This document shows positions 31,227 through 41,649 of a stretch of 64,000 bases of DNA, in pieces. The notes under the pieces are model-generated. The model had not been told where the DNA came from. It did not search any database and worked only from the letters and a program-made list of their open reading frames with translations. The position numbers and the translations under genes were made by a program. The DNA lies in assembly GCF_905171765.1 (NCBI RefSeq), contig NC_053393.1, positions 70,091,371 through 70,155,370 of the forward strand. Direction: 5' to 3'. Each line of letters starts with the position of its first letter. Positions within the stretch are counted from its first letter, which is position 1. This DNA comes from Bufo bufo. Its lineage: Eukaryota; Chordata; Amphibia; Anura; Bufonidae.

Positions 31227-31874
31227 TTAGTTAATACTAAGTCGGACCGTCCCTCTAGTCGGGTCCTGAACCAGTTGGGAAAGGTAATTGTCTTTGGTTA
31301 TTGCCAAGAACCTGTTTCCTTTATGAGATATACAGGTTTCAGTTTTCCAGTCTATATCTGGGTAGTTGAAGTCCCCCATAATAGCGACCTCATTATGATC
31401 TGCCGCCTCGTCTATCTCGTTTAGTAGCAGATTTTCTGTGGACTCTGGTATATTAGGTGGTTTATAGTAAACTCCTATTAGTATGTTATTATTGTTTTTG
31501 CCTGCATGTATTTCAACCCACAGTGACTCCACATGTTCATGTCCCTCACTTATATCTTCTCAGACTGTGGGCTTTAGACAGGACTTTACATAATGGCAGA
31601 CCCCTCCCCCTCTCTGGTTTTGGCGATCCTTTCTAAACAGACAGTAACCATGTACATTAACTCCCCAGTCATAGCTATCATCCAGCCATGTCTCAGTTAT
31701 TCCCACTATATCATAGTCCTCCTCACACATCACTAATTCCAGTTCACCAGTTTTATTAGTCAGGCTTCTGGCATTAGTATACATACAATTAAGAGGTTTA
31801 TATATATTTTTTACCCTACACATTTCCTTCTGAACTGTTCTAGTGCCTCCTTCAATTCCTCCCCCGAATCGCAT
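31227..31874 (-). pseudogene. LINE apurinic-type endonuclease
   Basis: It shows YTNARSLTNKTGELE and DIVGITETWL in one frame (31874-31560). In the next (31532-31227) come VEI.., GVYYKPPN and IMGDFNYPDIDW. These are the N-terminal and mid motifs of LINE endonucleases, including the catalytic Asp and Asn of GDFN. A frameshift separates the halves near 31545. Confidence 0.9.
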
Positions 31875-32340
31875 TTTTTCCTAAAATGGCTGCTGCACGT
31901 GTGATGACATGGAGAAAGGAACTCTGGGAAGGCGGGATCACCTATAATGCCATGCATGCAGCCAATCAGCAGCCAGCCAGCCCTGTGATGTCACAGCCTA
32001 TAAATAGCGGCAGCCATCTTAGATTCTGCCATTTACCAGTGTACCAGTGCAGGAGAGACGTCTGCAGGCGCTAGGGACAAAATGTCATTGTGCTAAAAAA
32101 AACGATTTACAAGTGCAGGGAAAGATTATTCAAGGTGTGGGGAAAGGATAGGGCTGAATCATTCCACAGCTTTTATGTTGAAAAGAGTTCAGTAGGGGAG
32201 GTTACAGCCTACGTAATAGGAACATTCCTATTACACATTGCAGCACTGACTGGAAATCCAACTTGCCATTATACAGCTCTTTAATTCCAGCAAACCGTTC
32301 TTATTAGGGTGCAAGTGCTATTTGATACAGGCATTAAAGG
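31866..32340 (+). repeat. hAT leader fragment right of the LINE
   Basis: It matches 16483-16580 and then 17200-17530 without the solo LTR between. It contains CCTATAAATAGCGGCAG and AGTGCAGGGAAAG. This shows the pre-insertion arrangement of the 16.3-kb element. Confidence 0.75.
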
Positions 32341-32411
32341 GGTATTCCCATTTGATTAATCATAGTTTATTCTATTAAATGTCCCCCAATAAACTTTTTA
32401 CTAAATATATA
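32334..32411 (+). repeat. TTAA-type MITE end
   Basis: TTAAAGGGGTATTCCCATTTG marks a T2/Kolobok-like end. It is cut by a Tc1 insertion at TA (32410-32411). Confidence 0.5.
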
Positions 32412-33232
32412 CACTCATCTAAAGAATTATTAGGAACACCTGTTCTATTTCTCATTAATGCAATTATCTAGTCAACCAATCACAGGGCAGTTGCTTCAAT
32501 GCATTTAGGGGGGTGGTCCTGGTCAAGACAATCTCCTGAACTCCAAACTGAATGTCAGAATGGGAAAGAAAGGTGATTTAAGCAATTTTGAGCGTGGCAT
32601 GGTTGTTGGTGCCAGACGGGCCGGCCTGAGTATTTCACAATCTGCTCAGTTACTGGGATTTTCACGCACAACCATTTCTAGGGTTTACAAAGAATGGTGT
32701 GAAAAGGGAAAAACATCCAGTATGCGGCAGTCCTGTGGGCAAAAATGCCTTGTGGATGCTAGAGGTCAGAGGAGAATGGGCCGACTGATTCAAGCTGATA
32801 GAAGAGCAACGTTGACTGAAATAACCACTCGTTAAAACCGAGGTATGCAGCAAAGCATTTGTGAAGCCACAACACGCACAACCTTGAGGCGGATGGGCTA
32901 CAACAGCAGAAGACCCCACCGGGTACCACTCATCTCCACTACAAATAGGAAAAAGAGGCTACAATTTGCACGAGCTCACCAAAATTGGACTGTTGAAGAC
33001 TAGAAAAATGTTGCCTGGTCTAATGAGTCTCGATTTTTGTTGAGACATTCAAATGGTAGAGTCCGAATTTGGCGTAAACAGAATGAGAACATGTATCCAT
33101 CCTCTGATGGCTACTTCCAGCAGGATAATGCACCATGTCACAAAGCTCGAATCATTTCAAATTGGTTTCTTGAACATGACAATGAGTTCACTGTACTAAA
33201 ATGGCCCCCACAGTCACCAGATCTCAACCCAA
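32412..33232 (+). pseudogene. Second Tc1-like transposon, truncated
   Basis: The left end is CACTCATCTAAAGAATTATT after TA. The transposase starts at about 32560 (MGKKGDLSNFERGMVVGARR) with a helix-turn-helix (ISQSAQLLGFSRTTISRVY). A stop comes near 32833, another near 33001, then WSNESRF with the first catalytic Asp replaced by Asn. An internal deletion follows, then FQQDNAPCHK (second Asp) and WPPQSPDLNP. Sequence ends there before the final Glu. The right terminal repeat is absent. Confidence 0.85.
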
Positions 33233-33505
33233 AAAAGGACTCGGGAACCATGCCGTACCGGTACGTCATGGGTCCCTAAGGGGTTAATGGGCTATTATTT
33301 TAATTGGATATTAAAAGTTAAGTATTAATTAAGGTCACCCACGATTTTTGTTCTATTTAATTGAAACTTGTTTGGCCACATGCAACTGGACAGATATCTA
33401 AACCTCAGATGTCTTTTCGGTTTTTATAAGGTCTAATGTCTAGGACTACTATATGTTTCATAGAATATTGATGGACTAAGCTTATCATGGACTAAATATA
33501 AACAA
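33233..33505. other. Transposon end fragment and unassigned AT-rich sequence
   Basis: Next to the truncated Tc1, GACTCGGGAACCATG..GGTCCCTAAGGGGTTAA looks like a TTAA-type transposon end with a short inverted repeat. The rest shows nothing. Confidence 0.35.
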
Positions 33506-33660
33506 TTAAAGAGGCTGTTCCAAGATAGAAACTTATCCCCTGTCCAAGGAGTTAGGGATAAGTATCTGATAGCTGAGGGTCTGACTGCTGAGACTCCCAT
33601 TAATCACAAGAATGGAAAACAGAGAGGGTAAAAATTGAGATGTCAGTGCTGCAAGGGGGA
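33506..33660. repeat. MITE fragment
   Basis: GAGGCTGTTCCAAGATAGAAACTTATCCCC and CCCATTAATCACAAGAATGG. The matching other end is near 34985-35235 (AATCACAAGAATGGAG, then GGATAGGGCAAAAGTTTCTATCTAGG), so later insertions appear to have split one MITE. Confidence 0.5.
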
Positions 33661-33662
33661 AT

Positions 33663-33855
33663 CATGAAGAATCCTGATTTAGAGAAGAACTCAACTTTAT
33701 TGATGGGAATACAATGAGGTTTGGGATCCGACTGACTCCTTCCTCAGGTAAGTAGATCAACCTTGAGGAAGGGATTGGTCTGACCTTGAAATTCGTTGTA
33801 TTCCCATCAGTGAAGTTGAGTTCTTCTCTAAACAAGGATTCTTCATGATTTCCCC
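33663..33855. repeat. Fold-back element with relict hammerhead apex
   Basis: Arms AAGAATCCTGATTTAGAGAA and their complement face each other (about 33668-33710 and 33800-33848). At the apex, CTTGAGGAAGGGATTGG..CCTTGAAATTCGTTG has the shape of CTGAGGA, helix II and GAAA-CGCG with several bases changed. Confidence 0.5.
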
Positions 33856-33927
33856 TTGCATCGCTATCAACACCTCCATTTTTAGCTATGGGCTCATGGG
33901 CCTTGGTGCTACAGTTCAGCTTGGGCC

Positions 33928-34607
33928 CAGGGCCGGCGCAACCATATAGGCGAACTAGGCGTTCGCCTAGGGCGCCGGCCTGCTGGGGCACCATGGTGGG
34001 CTCCCCCTCACTGAAGCTGCAGCCCTGGGCGAGCGGCTCTTGAGCCGCCCCCAGAGCCGTTACATACAGGGGGGCCAGGAGGTGAAGGTCCGTCTTAAAT
34101 ATGGCAGAGCAGGCATCTGCTTACCCTGATGGCAGGTGCCTGCTCTGCCAGTAAATTACCGGAGGAGAGGAGGTGGGCGGCAAGGGAGGCTGATCTAGCA
34201 GCTCCCCACTCCTCCCTCGTGCGCCCTCTGTGATGCCGGAATATGACGTCATTCCGGCCCCTGCATACTAAACGGCGCGCTGGAGGACTGAGGAGCTGCA
34301 CCACACTGGACCCCAGGGAGGTGAGTGTTTAAGTGTTTGACTGAGTGAGTGTCTGCAGGTGTATTTATGTCAGTGAGTGAGTGTATGTATGTCTGTCTTT
34401 CTGTCAGTAACTGTATGAAAGTCTGTGTGTGTATTTCAGTGAGTGTGGATGTCTGTCTGTCAGTGAGTGTATGTGTACGTCATTCAGTGAGTGTCTGAGT
34501 GCGTGTCTGTCTGTCAGTGTGTGTGTGTGTGTCTGTGAGTGAGTGACATGAGGGGGCGGCAAAATGGATCTTTGCCTAGGGCGGCAAAAATCCTTGCATC
34601 GGCCCTG
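33928..34607. mobile_element. hAT-type MITE with 8-bp target duplication
   Basis: The ends are CAGGGCCGGCGCAACC and, inverted, CAGGGCCGATGCAAGG. CTTGGGCC flanks both (33920-33927 and 34608-34615). The interior repeats GCCTAGGGCG and holds a GTGA/GTCT microsatellite (about 34320-34545). Confidence 0.9.
34320..34545 (+). repeat. GTGTCTGTCTGTCAGTGAGT-type microsatellite
   Basis: A compound array of GTCT, GTGA and GT steps with GTGTGTGTGTGTG at its end. Length variation between individuals is likely. Confidence 0.8.
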
Positions 34608-34615
34608 CTTGGGCC

Positions 34616-34876
34616 CCCCTTCCCTCAGTGCTTTGTGGCCAGGGGCAGGAAAGCACATAGCCTTCGTGCTGCCTGAGGCAAAAACCTCAACCCCATCCCC
34701 GCCATGCCAAATTCTTGGCCTAACCCCTTCCCTCCAGCCAGAGGGGTAACTTGACCAGCATGCACTTTCTATAATGCCAGTGTCATTTTATGTAGCACAA
34801 GGGTCTTTGGGCCCCTTCAGGCTCCTGGGCCCGGTAGCGACTGCTACCTCTGCACCCCCTATAGCTACGCCCCTGG
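34616..34876 (-). repeat. End of an older hAT-type element
   Basis: On the minus strand it starts CCAGGGGCGTAGCTATAGGGGG, a hAT-type terminus common in frogs. The element is split by the MITE at 33928-34607, and its left part is at about 33870-33919 (AGCTATGGGC). Confidence 0.6.
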
Positions 34877-34984
34877 CCAGTTTGTTTGCTGCGCAATGAG
34901 CACAACACTTCCAGGTGAGAGGCTCATCCTTTCCTGTCAGCCCCATATACCCTGGTCCTACACACCCGGCTCTCCTGTGTTTTG

Positions 34985-35240
34985 TCTATTAATTAATCAC
35001 AAGAATGGAGTCCCACTACCCAGTATAAATGAAGCAACAGGTTTAGCATGTTTGCTGCCTCTCCAATATTTCTCAATTTTACTGCTGGAGATAACCAAGT
35101 GTCATACTAGGCTGTCTCTTGCAGTCTTGTGGAGTATGAATAGAGCAACAGCTGGATCTACCACTCCATTCATGAGGTGGCACTACATTCTTGTGGTCGG
35201 TGGGGATAGGGCAAAAGTTTCTATCTAGGAAGAGGGTATG
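34985..35240. repeat. MITE fragment, right part
   Basis: See 33506-33660 for the shared MITE. It ends in AAAAGTTTCTATCTAGG, the inverse of CCAAGATAGAAAC. Confidence 0.45.
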
Positions 35241-35296
35241 CAAATCAACTCTTAGCAAGCTCTAGTGGTAGGTGTACCAGATGTACGGTAGCTATC

Positions 35297-35753
35297 TGTC
35301 ACGGAACCATGAACCAGACGTACAACAAGAGATAAGTGAAAATAAGAAGGCTTTATTGAAAATAAAGCTGTAAAGCAAAAGTCCAAACGAATGGTGAAAC
35401 CGAAGCAGAGTCTTTGAGAGGCCAGAGATCAGGAACCAGAAGGGTAGTCAGACGAAGCCAGGATCAGGAACCAGCAGGGTAGTCAGACGAAGCCAGGATC
35501 AGGAACCAGCAGGGTAGTCAGACGAAACCAGGATCAGGAACCAGAAGCAGCAGCAGTCTTAGAAGCATGTGAACACAGGAGGACCAAGCAAGGAACTGAA
35601 GCCACAGACCTCCTATATATATGAGCTAGGCATCTAGCTCCTCCCAGTGGGAAGGAGAGCCGCAGGGTGGAAGGCTACAAGAAACCCAGAAACCAAGATG
35701 GCCGCCAGCACATGTCAAACGAAGGAGAACAGCAAGAAGGTAAGACCATGACA
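35297..35753 (-). repeat. 3' LTR of chromovirus B
   Basis: TGTCATGGTC to CCGTGACA on the minus strand. It contains three 35-bp direct repeats (GGGTAGTCAGACGAAGCCAG) around 35440-35540. Confidence 0.9.
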
Positions 35754-35770
35754 GTACCTCCCCCTCAAGG
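35754..35770 (-). promoter_or_regulatory. Polypurine tract of chromovirus B
   Basis: On the minus strand TTGAGGGGGAGGTAC abuts the 3' LTR. Confidence 0.85.
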
Positions 35771-37039
35771 ACCCCTCCTCCGCGGAGCAAAAAACGGTTT
35801 CTGAGGGAAGCGTGCGTGGAAGGCTCGGAGCAAGGCAGGAGCATGGACATCTGCGGAGGGAACCCAGGAACGCTCCTCTGGACCATAACCACGCCAATGG
35901 ACCAAAAACTGCACCCGACCGCGGACCAGGCGTGAGTCCAGGATATTTCTCACCTCATACTCCTCATGATTGCCCACTCGGGCCGGACGAGGCCGAGGAA
36001 CCGAGGAAGTGAAACGATTACACACCAGTGGCTTCAACAGGAAGACATGAAACACGTTAGAGATCCGCATGCCAGGAGGAAGCGCAAGGGCATAGGCTAC
36101 CGGGTTTACCCTGCGAAGCACTCGGAAGGGACCAACAAAGCGAGGCGCCAGCTTGGGAGTGGGCACTCGAAGGTTGAGGTTGCGGGTGGACAACCATACA
36201 CGGTCTCCGACCTGGTAGGAAGGAGCAGGCGCTCGTCTGCGATCAGCCTGGAGTCTCTGGCGCTGCGCAGAGGCCTCAAGGGACTTCTGGATCTGTACCC
36301 AAGAAGCACGTAGGACAGAAAGGTGATCCTCCACCGCCGGAATATCCTGGGGAGAGAATACCTCCGGTAACACGGCAGGTTGGAACCCATAATTGGCCAT
36401 GAAGGGAGACGTCCCAAAGGAAGAGTTCACCGCCGTGTTCCTGGCAAACTCAGCCCAAGGCAGAAGGTCAACCAAATTGTCTTGGTGATCGGAGACATAG
36501 CAACGAAGGAATTGCTCCAAGGCCTGATTGGATCGTTCTGCAGCCCCATTGGACTGAGGGTGGTAGGCCGAGGAGAAGGAGAGATGAATCCCCAACTGGG
36601 AGCAAAAGGCGCGCCAGAACCTGGACACAAACTGAAGCCCCCGATCCGACACAATCTCCTTGGGCAAACCGTGCAACCGGAAGACCTCCCTGGCAAAAAT
36701 CGTGGCCAACTCTTGTGCAGAGGGTAACTTCTTGAGAGGAACACAGTGGCACATTTTGGAAAACCGATCCACAATCATGAGAATGACCGTATGGCCTCGG
36801 GATGCAGGGAGGTCCACAATGAAATCCATCCCCAGGTGTGACCATGGGCGCTCCCCGGTGGCTATGGGTTGCAGAAGGCCCAACGGAAGGTGCCGAGGGG
36901 ACTTACTTTGGGCACAAATGGAGCATGCCGCTACATATGCGGCGATGTCGGAACGTAGGGAAGGCCACCAGAACAGACGTGAAACAGCCCAGGACAGCTG
37001 ATTCTTTCCAGGATGCCCCGCGGTCTTGGAGTTATGCTA
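35765..37039 (-). pseudogene. pol: Integrase and chromodomain of chromovirus B
   Basis: A TAG at 37037-37039 follows LRTRLLQT and is in frame with the upstream pol, so one base change could have created it. Downstream lie the zinc-binding H..GHPG..C..C region (about 37034-36890) and MDFIVDLPASRGHTVILMIV (first Asp). SDRGLQF carries the second Asp and HPQSNGAAERSNQ the Glu. A chromodomain follows (VRNILDSRLVRGRVQFLVHW), and the protein ends FFAPRRRGP. It would insert the cDNA, with the chromodomain guiding site choice. Confidence 0.9.
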
Positions 37040-39166
37040 GGTTTGCAACAACCGAGTGCGCAACTCCTCAGGCACAAAACATCTGCCGTTGGCTCTCCCA
37101 GAGGGAGCACCAGATTGAGCCGCCAAAATCTGCTCACCCAGGGGAGAGGTCAGGCTGGTGAGAATGGCGGCCAGGATCTGATTCGGAGGTATGACCGAAG
37201 TCGGAAACGACTCCTCCCTGGACAGCTCGGAGTACTGCCGTGATAGGGCATCCGCCCTGATATTCTTGGAACCGGGTAGGTAGGAGACCACGTAATTAAA
37301 ACGTGACAAGAACAGAGCCCATCTGGCCTGACATGGTGTCAATCTCTTGGCCTCAGAAAGGTAGGTCAGATTCTTATGGTCCGTCAGGATGAGAACCGGA
37401 ACCACCGAACCCTCGAGCAAGTGCCTCCATTCTTTAAGGGCCTGCACGATGGCCAATAACTCCCTGTCACCAATCTGATTGTTGCACTCCGCGGAAGACA
37501 GTTTCCGGGAGTAAAACCCACAAGGAAGCAGAGGACCCTCTGGTGTTCTACGCTGAGACAGAAGGGCGCCTACTCCCGTCTCAGACGCGTCCACCTCGAG
37601 GACAAAGGGCAACCCAGGGTTGGGATGCGACAGAATCAGAGCCAACACAAAAGCGGACTTTAGGGCGTCAAAAGCTCGGATGGCCTCGAGCGGCCAGACC
37701 TGGGAATTACTGCCCTTCCTGGTCAGATCCGTGAGAGGCTTGGCCAGCATGGAAAAGTCCCTGATGAACTTCCGATAATAATTGGCGAAGCCCAAAAAGC
37801 GCTGCAGGGAACGAAGACCACTGGGCTGGGGCCACTGTAAGACAGCCGAAACCTTCTCAGGATCCATGGAGAACCCCTCAGCGGAAATGATGTAACCTAA
37901 GAAGGTTACCTGGGATCGGTGAAATTCGCATTTCTCAAGCTTACCGAACAGCTTGTTCTCTCGTAATCGTTGCAACACTCGTCTGACATCCAGAATGTGG
38001 GCCTCCATGGATTCAGAATATACCAAGATGTCATCCAAATAGACCACCACACACTGCTGCAACAGGTCACGGAAAACATCGTTGATGAATTCCTGAAAGA
38101 CTGCGGGCGCATTGCACAACCCAAAGGGCATAACCAAGGATTCATAATGACCGGTCCTGGTGTTAAACGCGGTCTTCCACTCATCGCCCGCCTTGATCCT
38201 TACCAGGTTATATGCCGCCCTCAGGTCGAGTTTGGTAAAGACCGTGGCCCCTTTAAGGCGATCGAACAGCTCGGAAATCAAGGGTATCGGGTAAGCGTTC
38301 TTGATCGTGATGCGATTGAGACCCCTGTAATCGATGCAAGGCCTCAACTCACCGCCCTTCTTTTTTACAAAGAAAAATCCAGCCCCTGCCGGGGACGAGG
38401 ATTTGCGAATGTGTCCGCGTGAAAGCGCCTCCCTCACGTACTCCTCCATGGCCTCATTCTCCGCTACCGACAGTGGATAGACTTTGCCACGAGGAGGAAC
38501 GGCACCAGGTTGTAACTCTATGGCACAATCGTATGGGCGGTGCGGAGGTAGGGCAACCGCGCGCACCTTATCGAATACATCCCGGTACTCCTCGTATTCA
38601 GGAGGCAACAGAGAGTCCGAGGAAGTACACAGCAACTTGACAGACCCATGGATGCAACTAGCCCCACACTGCGGTGACCACGAGAGGATCTCGGCCGATC
38701 TCCAATCGAAAGTCGGATTATGCTTCTGGAGCCAGGGGTACCCCAAGACCACCGAGTAGTGTGGAGACGAAATAACCTGGAGACAGGCCGACTCTCTGTG
38801 AACGGCACCAATGGCTATCCCCACTGGAAGGGTCTCATGAGTCACGTGTGACGACAGAAGGGGTCTGCCGTCTATCGCCTCAAGAGCCAGTGGGGAACCT
38901 CGAGCCTGCAGAGGAATGGAATTGGCGGCAGCGAACACACTATCAATGAACAAACCACCAGCACCAGAGTCCACCAACGCCTGGGTCGTCACCGAGCCCC
39001 CGACCCAGGAGAGGACAACAGTGATCAGTGGTTTGTCAACACGGGAAACCGGGGACGAGGAGACTCCACCCAAGATCTGCCCCCGACAGGATCTCAGGTA
39101 CGAGCGTTTCCCGGACGGTTCGGACATGCCAACCGAAAATGCCCACCGAGACCACAGTACATGCAT
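37040..39166 (-). CDS. pol: Protease, RT and RNase H of chromovirus B
   Basis: The frame is open over 709 codons. VDSGAGGLFIDSVF is the protease active site. RT shows [43 protein letters not shown] and VVYLDDILVY. RNase H runs from LEVDASETGVGALLSQ through DRELLAI, LTDHKNLTYL and ADALSRQY. No catalytic residue is obviously lost. It overlaps the end of gag by about 70 bases in the -1 frame, so a ribosomal frameshift is the likely way it is made. Confidence 0.92.
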
Positions 39167-40083
39167 CGACCCTCGCGTCTCCGGAGTACCCTCTCCCCCT
39201 CGGACAGGCGAGCAAACCCCAGCTGCATGGGTTCACCCCCAGACAAGTCATCCCCAGGAGGCGTGGGAGGAGAGGGAGGCACGGGTGGGACAGCAAACGT
39301 AGGCGCCAATCTGTTAGCAGACCTCCGCAGGCTCTCCTTAAAGGAAGATCTCTCCCTGAGTCTGGTGTCAATCAAAATCAGGAAAGAAATAAGAGACTCG
39401 AGCTCCACTGGTAGGTCCTTAGCTGCAACCTCATCCTTCAAGGCATCCGAGAGACCATGAGAGAAAGCAGCGACCAGAGCCTCATTATTCCAGCCCACCT
39501 CTGCTGCCAGGGTACGAAACTCAATGGCGTATTCAGCTACGGATCGTGAACCCTGTCTGATGGACTTAAGGAGCTTCGCAGCAGAGGCAGCACGAGCCGG
39601 CACATCGAATACCTTCCGAAGAGAAGCAACAAAACCGGAAAACTCGGCAACCACCGGATTGTTGTTCTCCCATAAAGGGCTGGCCCAGGCCAAGGCCTTG
39701 TCCGAGAGCAGCGAGATCAAGAAGCCCACCTTTGATCTCTCAGTAGGAAAGGCATGTGGCAGCAACTCGAAATAAATGCCCACCTGGTTAAGGAAACCTC
39801 GGCACTGAGTTGGCTCTCCCCCAAAGCGCTGTGGAAGAGGGGCAGAACCGGTCATACCCCGATACACCGCAGGCGCAACAACAGGTGTCGGGGTAGACTC
39901 TGGCGCAACAACCGGAGCGGCAGTAGGAGCGACAACCGACCCATCGGCAACGGGAGCGAAATGAGCCGTGCGTTCAAGCAGGGTTTGCAACGCCACAGCG
40001 AACCGACCCAACAGGTGATCCTGCTGATCAAGTCTGGCAACCAGCATGGGTAGCGAGGATGGCCCTGTACCGTCAGAACTCAT
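39094..40083 (-). CDS. gag: Gag of chromovirus B
   Basis: 329 codons starting MSSDGTGPSS, 13 bases inside the 5' LTR. An N-terminal coiled part (LVARLDQQDHLLGRFAVALQ) is followed by an Ala/Val/Pro linker. The Gag core is FLNQVGIYFELLPHAF, then FSHGLSDALKDE. A CCHC zinc knuckle, CMYCGLGGHFRLAC, sits near the end. It is intact and similar in order to the Gag of element A. Confidence 0.92.
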   Translation of the reverse strand: MSSDGTGPSSLPMLVARLDQQDHLLGRFAVALQTLLERTAHFAPVADGSVVAPTAAPVVAPESTPTPVVAPAVYRGMTGSAPLPQRFGGEPTQCRGFLNQVGIYFELLPHAFPTERSKVGFLISLLSDKALAWASPLWENNNPVVAEFSGFVASLRKVFDVPARAASAAKLLKSIRQGSRSVAEYAIEFRTLAAEVGWNNEALVAAFSHGLSDALKDEVAAKDLPVELESLISFLILIDTRLRERSSFKESLRRSANRLAPTFAVPPVPPSPPTPPGDDLSGGEPMQLGFARLSEGERVLRRREGRCMYCGLGGHFRLACPNRPGNART

Positions 40084-40096
40084 GGCTTGGTCCTAA

Positions 40097-40554
40097 TGTC
40101 ACGGAACCATGAACCAGACGTACAACAAGAGATAAGTGAAAATAAGAAGGCTTTATTGAAAATAAAGCTGTAAAGCAAAAGTCCAAACGAATGGTGAAAC
40201 CGAAGCAGAGTCTTTGAGAGGCCAGAGATCAGGAACCAGAAGGGTAGTCAGACGAAGCCAGGATCAGGAACCAGCAGGGTAGTCAGACGAAGCCAGGATC
40301 AGGAACCAGCAGGGTAGTCAGACGAAACCAGGATCAGGAACCAGAAGCAGCAGCAGTCTTAGAAGCATGTGAACACAGGAGGACCAAGCAAGGAACTGAA
40401 GCCACAGACCTCCTATATATATGAGCTAGGCATCCAGCTCCTCCCAGTGGGAAGGAGGAGCCGCAGGGTGGAAGGCTACAAGAAACCCAGAAACCAAGAT
40501 GGCCGCCAGCACATGTCAAACGAAGGAGAACAGCAAGAAGGTAAGACCATGACA
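40097..40554 (-). repeat. 5' LTR of chromovirus B
   Basis: Partner of 35297-35753 with a few differences (for example a 1-base change at CATC[CT]AGCTCC and a GGAG insertion). Confidence 0.9.
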
Positions 40555-40613
40555 CTATCCTATAAGTCAGGGTCTATCTTTTTAAAACCCTTGAAACATG
40601 ACTTGGATAACAA

Positions 40614-40693
40614 TTAAGCCAACATCTCATCTGCAGACAACTGTTTCAGGGGGATTTCCTCTCATCAGTGCAGAGCAGAGAATACTGGCTTAA
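40614..40693 (-). ncRNA. Hammerhead ribozyme, family B copy 1
   Basis: Minus strand: CTGATGA at 40662-40668, GAAA at 40644-40647, CAGTTG (a mutated CAGCTG) at 40638-40643, and GTC ending at 40636. Proximal helix I is TCTGCA/TGCAGA (40669-40674 with 40630-40635), 6 bp. Distal helix I pairs TTAAGCCA (40614-40621) with TGGCTTAA (40686-40693). Helix II (GAGG..CCCCT) has one mismatch, so activity is doubtful. Confidence 0.7.
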
Positions 40694-40966
40694 ATGGGTG
40701 AGAAGCCTAGTTTTGGATTTAGGGAGTACAATATATCACTATGGAGAGTGCTTTAAACAGCATGAGCAGTCTTATAGGCTAGGCAGTGCTCCTCTGGAAT
40801 TATGGGAAGATGAGCTCTTAGCAAGCTCTGCCTCTAATGCTACCAGATGTAAGGCAGCTATCCTATAAGACAATGCTTTATCTTTTAAAAGGCCTTGAAA
40901 CATGACTTTGGATAATAATTTAGCCAGCATCTCATCTGCTGATCATGACATAGGCTTTTCACCCAG

Positions 40967-41044
40967 TTAAGCCAGTACTCTCTGCTCTGCACTGATGAGA
41001 CAATCACTCCGAAACAGCTGTCTGCAGATGAAGTGCTGGCTTAA
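40967..41044 (+). ncRNA. Hammerhead ribozyme, family B copy 2
   Basis: Plus strand: CTGATGA at 40992-40998, GAAA at 41011-41014, palindromic CAGCTG at 41015-41020 and GTC ending at 41022. Proximal helix I is TCTGCA/TGCAGA (40986-40991 with 41023-41028). Distal helix I pairs TTAAGCCAG with CTGGCTTAA (40967-40975 with 41036-41044), 9 perfect pairs. Helix II (GACAATCACTCC) is poorly paired. Confidence 0.7.
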
Positions 41045-41604
41045 TTAGTATCCAAGAATCTCACAGACTGAACATAACCCTGTCCACGGGCTTATAGTAG
41101 AATATGGTCAATTTAGAACAACTGTCACAGTATTACCATATAACTAAAACATAACTTTTAATAAATCATTAATAAAAGCCAATGACCCCTTAAATACAAA
41201 AAGAAAATATAATTGGTGAAATAAATCAAAAAATCTAGATGTGGAAATAATGTTCCACTTGCCTATGTTAGCACGGCAGCAGACAATATAGCATAGACTC
41301 ATGGGGCGATGTCCCTGATTCTAGCCCTATTTCTTGTCTCCCTGCCTGCAAACGGAATAGTCGCCCTGATAAGGGCGATCCTGTGTCTCGTGCCTCCTGG
41401 TAACCCCTGGAAGACCCTGACGCGGGGGTAGATATAGAGTGCTAGTCCAAGGATGAGACCTAGGTTAAATAGCAAAAAATATAAAACAGTATACACTAAT
41501 AGAACCCCATGGTGGAGTGGCAAGAAGGCCACCCAAATGACATACAGTAGAAAATAAGTGGTGCAACAGTTAAATGAGTCTAGTGTCAATCAGACACTTT
41601 ATTC

Positions 41605-41649
41605 GTGCCTACGCGTTTCACCAAGTTGGTTATAGGCTCCTCAGGGGAC
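41605..41649 (-). ncRNA. Hammerhead ribozyme, family A, left arm
   Basis: Minus strand: CTGAGGA at 41638-41644, GAAA at 41616-41619, CGCG at 41612-41615, cleavage triplet GTA. Helix II is GCC/GGT. Proximal helix I (41645-41649 with 41605-41609) has one mismatch, which the right-arm copy does not have. Confidence 0.7.

Larger units (their letters stand above)
28369..31865 (-). mobile_element. CR1/Rex1-like LINE, interrupted twice
   Basis: A nearly full-length second ORF is present as pieces: endonuclease (about 31860-31230), linker and RT N-terminus (30780-30327), RT catalytic region (29762-29613) and RT thumb with C-terminal domain (29248-28535). The 3' end is the short tail with GGCCGAAAAAAGACATCTG that recurs at 42900. 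A hAT MITE (29249-29604) and a fold-back insertion (29763-30320) interrupt it. The RT motifs between GPDG and FADD are gone. Confidence 0.9.
35297..40554 (-). mobile_element. Ty3/gypsy chromovirus B, nearly intact
   Basis: Length is 5258 bp. LTRs lie at 35297-35753 and 40097-40554, with only a handful of differences. A 5-bp target duplication, CTATC, flanks it (35292-35296 and 40555-40559). Gag is open, pol is in the -1 frame relative to gag with about 70 bases of overlap, and one in-frame stop codon is the only major lesion seen. The purine tract and chromodomain are present. This is the youngest-looking complete retroelement in the window. Confidence 0.95.
40560..41121. repeat. Left outer arm of a large inverted repeat
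   Basis: 40690-40935 is mirrored at 43500-43720 (GATAGCTGCCTTACATCTGG and flanks). It contains two family-B hammerhead motifs in opposite orientations. No coding potential. Confidence 0.7.

Noticed and set aside
36660..39460. Plus-strand frames of 90-150 codons within chromovirus B
   Set aside because: They are antisense to gag and pol, which explain the open reading.
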